Below are positions 57,680 through 64,000 of a DNA stretch of 64,000 nucleotides, one piece after another; within the stretch, counting starts at the first letter, position 1; each line of letters opens with the position of its first letter. The DNA comes from Dehalococcoidia bacterium (lineage in GTDB: Bacteria > Chloroflexota > Dehalococcoidia > Lucifugimonadales > UBA826), in contig JAPYSB010000007.1 in the NCBI GenBank assembly GCA_029936675.1, positions 1-64,000 of the forward strand, written 5' to 3'. A program made the translations under genes and the position numbers. The notes beneath the pieces are model-generated. The model did no database searches and was not told the DNA's origin. It saw nothing but the letters and a program-made list of their open reading frames with translations.

Positions 57680-59575
57680 TTAAACCTCTCTAAATTCACC
57701 TTCGACGGTATTCTCTGGATCATCCTGTGAAGGAGTTTCTTCCTCCGGCGGCGCTCCAGCTGCCTCACCGGTTTTGCTGTACACTTCCTGACCTATCTTT
57801 TGAAGAGTTTCCTGAAGTTGCTGAAGGGCCGATTCAATAGTGGCATTGTCTTCCCCCTCCAAAGCAGCCTTCAAATCAGATATTTTTTGCTCCACCTCAT
57901 CTTTAAGTGAAGCATCAACATGCTCCTCATTTTCTTTAACCAATGTCTCTGCTGCGAATACAGCCGATTGAGCCGTATTTCGAATTTCAACCATCTCACG
58001 TTTTTGCCGATCTTCTTCTGCATGTTGCTCAGCTTCATCAATCATTTGGTCTATTTCATCTTGAGATAATCCTGAACTGGCAGTTATTGTGATTCTTTGT
58101 TCTTTACCTGTACCTTTATCAGTGGCTGAAACATTTAGAATTCCATTGGCATCTATATCAAATGTGACCTCCACCTGAGGAACGCCTCTCGGGGCTGGTA
58201 AAATACCATCGAGATTAAATCTTCCGATGGTCTTATTCTCAACTGCCATTGACCTTTCACCTTGCAATACGTGTACCTCAACAGAAGGCTGGTTATCAGA
58301 GGCAGTTGTGAAAGTTTCACTTTTTGAAGTGGGTATAGTCGTATTTCTCTGTATCAACGGTGTAGTTACACCTCCTAAGGTTTCTATACCCAAAGTCAGC
58401 GGAGTTACATCTAACAGCAAAATATCCTTAACATCACCTTGCAAGACACCAGCCTGCACAGCAGCACCGATCGCCACGACTTCATCTGGATTTACTCCTT
58501 GATGAACCTGTTTACCGAAGAAATCTTCTACTGCCTTTTGTACAACCGGCATCCGAGTCATACCGCCCACCAGGATAATCTCATCAATTTCAGATGAACT
58601 AACTTCAGCATCAGTCATAGCCTTCCTACAAGGCTCTATTGTTTGTTGGACTAAATCATTCACTAATTGCTCTAATGTTGACCTTTCCATTGTCTCAACT
58701 AAATGTTTCGGGCCAGAGGCATCTGCTGTAATAAACGGTAAATTGATTTCTGTCTGCATTAAGGTAGAAAGTTCGATTTTTGCCCTCTCTGCTGACTCTC
58801 TAAGTCTTTGTAGGGCCATTCGATCACTCTTCAAATCAATCCCTTGGTCTTGTTTGAACTTATCGCAGATCCAATCAATAATAAGTTGATCAAAATCATC
58901 CCCTCCCAAATGAGTGTCTCCGTTGGTTGCTTTAACCTCAAAAACCCCATCCCCCATCTGAAGAACCGTAATATCAAAGGTGCCACCCCCCAGGTCATAT
59001 ACTGCTATAGTCTGGTCGCTTTCATTATCTAAACCGTATGCAAGTGCTGCCGCTGTCGGTTCATTAATGATTCTCATTACCTCTAGGCCTGCGATTTTTC
59101 CAGCATCCCTCGTAGCATTCCTTTGACTATCATCGAAATATGCCGGCACAGTAATCACCGCTTGGGTAATTTCTTCACCTAGTTTGGATTCTGCATCCTG
59201 TTTCAGCTTCTGAAGAACCATAGCAGCAACTTCTGGAGGAGCGTAGTTCTTATCTCCCATAGAAACATGAGCATCACCATTTGCGTGTTCAACCACCGAG
59301 AAGGGAATTAACTCCTTATTCCTAGAGACAGAATCATCCCCATATTTCATTCCCATGAAGCGTTTTACTGAAAAAACCGTATTATCGGGATTTGTAACCG
59401 CCTGCCTCTTAGCTGTTGTTCCAACATATCTTTCATTAGATCTAGGATTAATACCTACCACTGATGGGGTTGTCCGATTACCTTCAGCATTTTCAATCAC
59501 CCGAGGTTCACCACCTTCTATAATTGACATACATGAATTGGTAGTCCCTAAATCAATACCGAGAATTTTCGGCAT
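57680..59575 (-). CDS. dnaK: Chaperone protein DnaK
   Basis: [38 protein letters not shown]; 631 aa. Confidence 0.99.
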   Translation of the reverse strand: MPKILGIDLGTTNSCMSIIEGGEPRVIENAEGNRTTPSVVGINPRSNERYVGTTAKRQAVTNPDNTVFSVKRFMGMKYGDDSVSRNKELIPFSVVEHANGDAHVSMGDKNYAPPEVAAMVLQKLKQDAESKLGEEITQAVITVPAYFDDSQRNATRDAGKIAGLEVMRIINEPTAAALAYGLDNESDQTIAVYDLGGGTFDITVLQMGDGVFEVKATNGDTHLGGDDFDQLIIDWICDKFKQDQGIDLKSDRMALQRLRESAERAKIELSTLMQTEINLPFITADASGPKHLVETMERSTLEQLVNDLVQQTIEPCRKAMTDAEVSSSEIDEIILVGGMTRMPVVQKAVEDFFGKQVHQGVNPDEVVAIGAAVQAGVLQGDVKDILLLDVTPLTLGIETLGGVTTPLIQRNTTIPTSKSETFTTASDNQPSVEVHVLQGERSMAVENKTIGRFNLDGILPAPRGVPQVEVTFDIDANGILNVSATDKGTGKEQRITITASSGLSQDEIDQMIDEAEQHAEEDRQKREMVEIRNTAQSAVFAAETLVKENEEHVDASLKDEVEQKISDLKAALEGEDNATIESALQQLQETLQKIGQEVYSKTGEAAGAPPEEETPSQDDPENTVEGEFREV

Positions 59576-60165
59576 TACTTGTCCTCCTGTTTACTTAATT
59601 CGTCTTTTTGATTTTCTTGCTCAGTAAATTTTGAAACGATTACTCTTGCAGGCCTGATGATCCTTTCATTTAGTCGATATCCTTGCTGAATCACATTAAG
59701 TATCAACCCATCTTCAATATCAGAATTTTCTTCATACAAAAGGGCCTCATGTTCTCGAGGGTCAAAAGATTTACCCAGAGATTCGATCTGACTCACCCCT
59801 TCCAATTCCAGTGCTTTCTCCAAATTCCGTAGTACCAATTCGACTCCCTCTGTCCATTCAATTTGGGCCTCCTCAGGGACATTTTCAATAGCCCTTTCTA
59901 AGTCATCAACTATAGAAATAAATCTTGAAATCACTCCGAATTGAACTGCCCTTTTGGCCTCTTCCATTTCCTGGTTAGCCCGATTTCTATAGTTAACTAA
60001 ATCAGCTTGTGCCCGTTGGGCGATCAATTTGTAATGGTCTATTTCTTCGCTTAAATCAACTGGTGTTTCCGGTGCATCTGTCGAATCTTTTTCACTCCCA
60101 AGGTTATTCGACTCTTGATCGTCTGACTCTGGGGTTGGATCTCCGGATATTTCTTTTTCTTCCAA
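59575..60165 (-). CDS. grpE: Nucleotide exchange factor GrpE
   Basis: [52 protein letters not shown]; stop overlaps the dnaK start. Confidence 0.95.
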   Translation of the reverse strand: MEEKEISGDPTPESDDQESNNLGSEKDSTDAPETPVDLSEEIDHYKLIAQRAQADLVNYRNRANQEMEEAKRAVQFGVISRFISIVDDLERAIENVPEEAQIEWTEGVELVLRNLEKALELEGVSQIESLGKSFDPREHEALLYEENSDIEDGLILNVIQQGYRLNERIIRPARVIVSKFTEQENQKDELSKQEDK

Positions 60166-60195
60166 ATATTCTCTCCATGAGATAAAAATACAAAT

Positions 60196-60675
60196 TTAAG
60201 AAGGCCTAGTCTTTAATATCTTGAACATTTCATTCAGACAATTTTCCAAATATTTTTTCAATTCACCCTTTTCAGCCTGATCCAAACCCGATTTCATTTT
60301 CAGCATCTGGTTAAACATACCTAGTGAAAGCTCTACGCCTGCTAAATTCAGACCTATGTCACCTACTAAATGTTTGATAAGTCTCAGCCTGACTATATCT
60401 TCCTCAGAATATAATCTGAGCATCCCAACAGTTCTTGAGGGCCTTACCAACCCCGACCTTTCGTATTTACGCAAGGTCTGTGGATGCATTTCTAACAGCC
60501 GTGCAGCCACACTAATAACATAGAGTCCATCCGGTGAGGCATAGGCACTTTCATTGCTTCTCGTTCGTGGCCTACCCGGCCCTGACCTAGGAGTACCTTG
60601 GCTCACAGAAACCCCAAGTCGAATCACGCGCTGGTTCGAAGCAGGACCTTGTCTTCCAGAGTCTCTATGTGGCAT
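60196..60675 (-). CDS. hspR: MerR-family heat shock repressor HspR
   Basis: YVISVAARLLEMHPQTLRKYERSGLVRPSRTVGMLRLYSEEDIVRLRLIKHLVGDIGLNLAGVE; upstream of grpE-dnaK. Confidence 0.88.
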   Translation of the reverse strand: MPHRDSGRQGPASNQRVIRLGVSVSQGTPRSGPGRPRTRSNESAYASPDGLYVISVAARLLEMHPQTLRKYERSGLVRPSRTVGMLRLYSEEDIVRLRLIKHLVGDIGLNLAGVELSLGMFNQMLKMKSGLDQAEKGELKKYLENCLNEMFKILKTRPS

Positions 60676-60742
60676 AAAATATTTCTATACTCCGATTGGA
60701 TGTATACTGAAACTTAGGTTTTTAATTGAATAAATGTTATAA

Positions 60743-60763
60743 GTTGATCCGTTTCGTGTCAAC
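60743..60763. promoter_or_regulatory. HAIR-like HspR operator upstream of hspR-grpE-dnaK
   Basis: GTTGATC-CGTTTCG-TGTCAAC; TTGA-N11-TCAA within a 7-bp IR (AAGTTGA/TCAACTT, 60741-60765); overlaps a minus-strand TTGACA and abuts TATAAC. Confidence 0.65.
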
Positions 60764-60838
60764 TTACATTATATCGATCATTAACTACATTCCAACCAAT
60801 ATTCTAATGTCAGCGAGCACACTTATGAGAAAACGGTT

Positions 60839-61480
60839 ATGACACCTGATTTAGTTATTTTTGACTGTGATGGTGTACTTGTTGATAGTGAAATCATATC
60901 TAACTCAGTGCTTTCCGAGTCATTGGAAACGATTGGGCTAAATATCACACCAGAGGTATGTATCGATTTATTCCTTGGAAAATCCTGGGATTATTGTTTT
61001 AGTGTGATAAAAAAGCGCTTGGGAACAGAACCTCCTCATAATTTTCATGAAACTTACATGGAAAAACTGTTAGCCCAGTTTGAAAAAAACTTGAAACCGG
61101 TCGAAGATATACATTTCGCCTTGGAAAACATACCTTACCCAAAATGTGTGGCATCCAACGGGCCACACCTAAAAATAAGTAAAACCTTATCTATCACAGG
61201 TTTACTGGAGAGATTTGGTGAGCACGTATACAGTGGAGATGATGTGAAATCCGGAAAACCAGCCCCAGACCTTTTTCTACACGCAGCAGTGAAAATGAGT
61301 GCTACTCCCTCAAATACTTTGGTGATAGAAGACTCAACAGCTGGTGTAGAGGCGGCCTATAGTGCTGGGATGACTCCGCTAGCATTCTGCTCAAAAAAAA
61401 CTAACCCAGCATTTGGACAATCGAAAACCATAGTTTTCCGTAGCATGAGAGAATTGCCCGATCTGATAAATAGGTTGTAA
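60839..61480 (+). CDS. HAD-superfamily phosphatase
   Basis: LVIFDCDGVLVDSEIISNSVL, CVASNGPHLKISKTL, GKPAPDLFLHAA, VIEDSTAGVEAAYSAGM. Confidence 0.93.
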   Translation: MTPDLVIFDCDGVLVDSEIISNSVLSESLETIGLNITPEVCIDLFLGKSWDYCFSVIKKRLGTEPPHNFHETYMEKLLAQFEKNLKPVEDIHFALENIPYPKCVASNGPHLKISKTLSITGLLERFGEHVYSGDDVKSGKPAPDLFLHAAVKMSATPSNTLVIEDSTAGVEAAYSAGMTPLAFCSKKTNPAFGQSKTIVFRSMRELPDLINRL

Positions 61481-61499
61481 TCAGCAATCGGAGGAAGTT

Positions 61500-62321
61500 G
61501 TGAACGACGAAATTGAATCTCTATTGAAAGGGTCTATTGATCTTAACGTATACGCTGCCCCTGACGTCCCCAAAAGGCGAATGGATGCCTTGGAAACGGC
61601 GAGAGCAGCCTACGAAGCTGGAATGGGCGGGTTCGTATTAAAATCACACAATTACCTCACATACCCTATGACCTACGCTTTATCTCAAATGTATCCAGGG
61701 CTAGGAATATACGGATCAATTTCATTAAATTCACCTGTAGGAGGAATTAATCCAGAAGCGGTGGAAACAGCGGCTCGATTGGGTACAAAAGTTGTCTTTA
61801 TGCCTACTATTTCAGCCAGGTTTCACCTATCAAAAACCAGCTCTGGGAAAAGTCTATATATATTAGACGAATCAGGGAAGCTCACTGATGACACTCTTGA
61901 CGTAATTGATATCGTTCAGGCAAACGATATGGTCTTGGCCTCAGGATATATTTCACCATTAGAGACGATGAAATTATTTGGCGCCGCCAAAAATCATGGC
62001 GTAAAAAAAATGATCGCAACTCATCCTGAAGAACTCCTTGAAGACCAATTGAAAGATTTGACCACCCTAGGAGTCTACATGGAATACAGCTTCCTTTCAT
62101 GTATGCCTTTAACAGCAAAAATAAGTCCTGTGGATTTGTCAGCGCAGATACTCAAAGCTGGCATTGAAAGATCCGTAGTAACAACTGCTTTTGGGCAGCC
62201 AGTAAACCCTCCACCATCTGAAGGCATGAGAATGGCCATAGCCGCCTTGCTGGATTCAGGAATGTCACCGGAGAATATTTCTAGCTTAGTAAAAGATAAC
62301 CCTAGCGAGTTATTGAGCTAG
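61500..62321 (+). CDS. DUF6282-like (amidohydrolase-like) protein
   Basis: GSIDLNVYAAPDVPKRRMDALETARAAYEAGMGGFVLKSHNYLTYPMTYALS, VVFMPTISARFHL; GTG start with GGAGG upstream. Confidence 0.65.
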   Translation: MNDEIESLLKGSIDLNVYAAPDVPKRRMDALETARAAYEAGMGGFVLKSHNYLTYPMTYALSQMYPGLGIYGSISLNSPVGGINPEAVETAARLGTKVVFMPTISARFHLSKTSSGKSLYILDESGKLTDDTLDVIDIVQANDMVLASGYISPLETMKLFGAAKNHGVKKMIATHPEELLEDQLKDLTTLGVYMEYSFLSCMPLTAKISPVDLSAQILKAGIERSVVTTAFGQPVNPPPSEGMRMAIAALLDSGMSPENISSLVKDNPSELLS

Positions 62322-62363
62322 TTAAGAAATCTCCGCTCCTAATAATGAGACCTGAACCTCGTT

Positions 62364-62777
62364 TTACCTATCATCTTTATTCTGATTTTGTCTTGCTATA
62401 TTGAATACTGAAAAAGCTAGCAACAACCAACCAAATATAAATAGTAAAGCCCCGAAAGGAGCTACAGCACCGAGCCAATTAAAGGAGCTCAGACTTATCG
62501 TGTACAAGCTACCGCAAAATATGACCGTCCCCGCCAAAACCAACCACGGTATATAAAAAAAAAGCCTGTTGAATTCAAATTTGAAATTCAATATTATCCC
62601 GATAAGAATCAAAGTCACTGAGTGAAACATCTGGAATCTGACGGAAGTTTCATAAGTATCTTTAGAATCCATATCCATGACAGGATCGAGCCAATGAGCT
62701 CCCAGTGCTCCAACCAAAACGGACAAGAAAGCTAATATTGAACCCACACCTATCCAATAACTAGCAATAGTTTTCAA
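62364..62777 (-). CDS. DUF423 membrane protein
   Basis: ASYWIGVGSILAFLSVLVGALGAHWLDP, VRFQMFHSVTLILIGIIL, FCGSLYTISL, VAPFGALLFIFGWLLLA. Confidence 0.9.
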   Translation of the reverse strand: MKTIASYWIGVGSILAFLSVLVGALGAHWLDPVMDMDSKDTYETSVRFQMFHSVTLILIGIILNFKFEFNRLFFYIPWLVLAGTVIFCGSLYTISLSSFNWLGAVAPFGALLFIFGWLLLAFSVFNIARQNQNKDDR

Positions 62778-62780
62778 ATA

Positions 62781-62969
62781 TCAACCTTGGTCAATGACAT
62801 CAGTAAGTTCTCTATGGGAAATATCTGTCAATTCTTTCAATTGATTGGCTAATCTTATCCGTTCTTCCAATAGCCAGTTGAACTGAGCATCGCATCCAGC
62901 AATTGGGCCGGGATAATATCTTATTTCTTCATTTAATTCTTTTAATTTATTCTTGCGATCCGATTCCAA
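62781..62969 (-). CDS. Small protein (62 aa), function unknown
   Basis: MESDRKNKLKELNEEIRYYPGPIAGCDAQFNWLLEERIRLANQLKELTDISHRELTDVIDQG; immediately upstream of DUF423 in the same orientation. Confidence 0.6.
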   Translation of the reverse strand: MESDRKNKLKELNEEIRYYPGPIAGCDAQFNWLLEERIRLANQLKELTDISHRELTDVIDQG

Positions 62970-63149
62970 TTTATTACCTCGGCCATCCAGATAATTGCTC
63001 AGGCAGCATGATAGCAGGAAGAAACTTGATCTTTACACCTTCCTGTTCAAAAAGCCTTTGGGGATAAATTAATTTTGTATTGTAAGGATACACGAGGGTA
63101 CAATTCCAAACATCTACCAAAAGACATTTTTTTATACACGGAGTTACGG

Positions 63150-64000
63150 ATGAGCGAGATGCCCGCAGCGATATCAACTGGGTTGGGAGAATGGCGATGT
63201 GATGCTATAGACATCCCAAAAATGGAACCTGGCAAAGTATTAGTAAAAACGAATCTCGCATCGATATGTGGTAGCGACTTGCACATAACTTATATGGGTT
63301 GGAATGTGCATGAATTCCCTCTTCCCCACGGTTACCCCGGACACGAAGGTATTGGACAAATAATAGACCCTGGTGATACAGATTTTGCCGAAGGAGAATT
63401 AGTACTCACTGTGCCAAATATTTGGAACTCCAAGTGCTTCGCAGGCTACCAATTAATTGATCCTAATTTCCTTCTACGGGTACCATCAGGTGTTCCAGAG
63501 GCGCATCTGTTAATGGCACAACAGCTTGGGACAGTGGTTTTTGGAACAAGAAAATTACCGACATTAGTCGGAAAAACTATAGCCATTTTAGGACAAGGTT
63601 CTGTTGGTTTATTCCATGATTTTATGTTACGGAAACTCGGAGCTCATAAAATCATAGGGATCGAACCGGTGGCAGAGAGGTTACAAGCTGGCCGCAATAT
63701 GGGAATCGACGAAGCAATTGATGTTACAGGCGACAAAGCTACAGAGGCCGTGATGGATCTTACATCTGGTGAAGGTGCAGACTTGGTAATAGAAGCTGTA
63801 GGCAGTGTTGACACTTTGAACCAATCTTTGAAATTAGTTAAGCCTTTCGGAAAATTAGCAGTGTTTGGGTTGCCTCCAACCATGGAAAAAATTCCTTTTG
63901 ATTGGGATACTTTTTTTCGAAAATGTATAGACATGCATTCAGTGTTTGGAGCCCAAGATGAGCCTGGTTTGCCAGCATTCCAACTAGCTGTGGACTACAT
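63150..64000 (+). CDS. Zinc-dependent MDR-family dehydrogenase, truncated by the window edge
   Basis: Frame open from ATG 63150 to window end (absent from ORF track): LASICGSDLHITYMG, GYPGHEGIGQI, TIAILGQGSVGLFHDFMLRKLGAHKIIGIEP. Confidence 0.88.
   Translation, partial: MSEMPAAISTGLGEWRCDAIDIPKMEPGKVLVKTNLASICGSDLHITYMGWNVHEFPLPHGYPGHEGIGQIIDPGDTDFAEGELVLTVPNIWNSKCFAGYQLIDPNFLLRVPSGVPEAHLLMAQQLGTVVFGTRKLPTLVGKTIAILGQGSVGLFHDFMLRKLGAHKIIGIEPVAERLQAGRNMGIDEAIDVTGDKATEAVMDLTSGEGADLVIEAVGSVDTLNQSLKLVKPFGKLAVFGLPPTMEKIPFDWDTFFRKCIDMHSVFGAQDEPGLPAFQLAVDY

Noticed and set aside
1-64000. CRISPR arrays, IS elements, prophage or integron
   Set aside because: No periodic repeat-spacer pattern, transposase or phage structural genes; the single Xer-type recombinase sits in a housekeeping context next to aroQ.

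Overview
The window is AT-rich, gene-dense bacterial DNA. The gene content suggests a Chloroflexota lineage, possibly marine SAR202/Dehalococcoidia-like; this taxonomy is inference only. No rRNA, CRISPR array or transposase was seen. Two adjacent minus-strand tRNA-Ser genes (GGA and CGA) are present. Core blocks: rho, pyrG, xseA/xseB, efp, pepP/Q, aroQ, xerC/D, topA, clpC/B, holA, rplI-dnaB-dnaD-like-helicase loader, DAHP synthase, alaS-ruvX, acpP-nusB-fabD-rpmF-yceD, folC-fabF, and hspR-grpE-dnaK. The accessory part is catabolic: FAH, TcuA-like, two TPP enzymes, two NHL propellers, HpaB, VOC, Opp ATPases, SDRs, DUF3500 and MDR dehydrogenases. Strongest observations: (1) a hidden 29-aa leader peptide (MENKFYKHTHFYYYFSSLSQLPIKDLCKL) with terminator and antiterminator upstream of DAHP synthase, which looks like a Phe/Tyr attenuator; (2) a two-headed DnaC/DnaI-like helicase loader with complementary Walker A/B degeneration; (3) two HAIR-like TTGA-N11-TCAA operators, one upstream of hspR-grpE-dnaK and one upstream of clp; (4) a BpsA-like branched polyamine synthase coupled through a CTGA overlap to a DUF2156 protein that probably starts at CTG; (5) an OLD-family ATPase with an apparently eroded Toprim domain; (6) a long structured leader upstream of pyrG.
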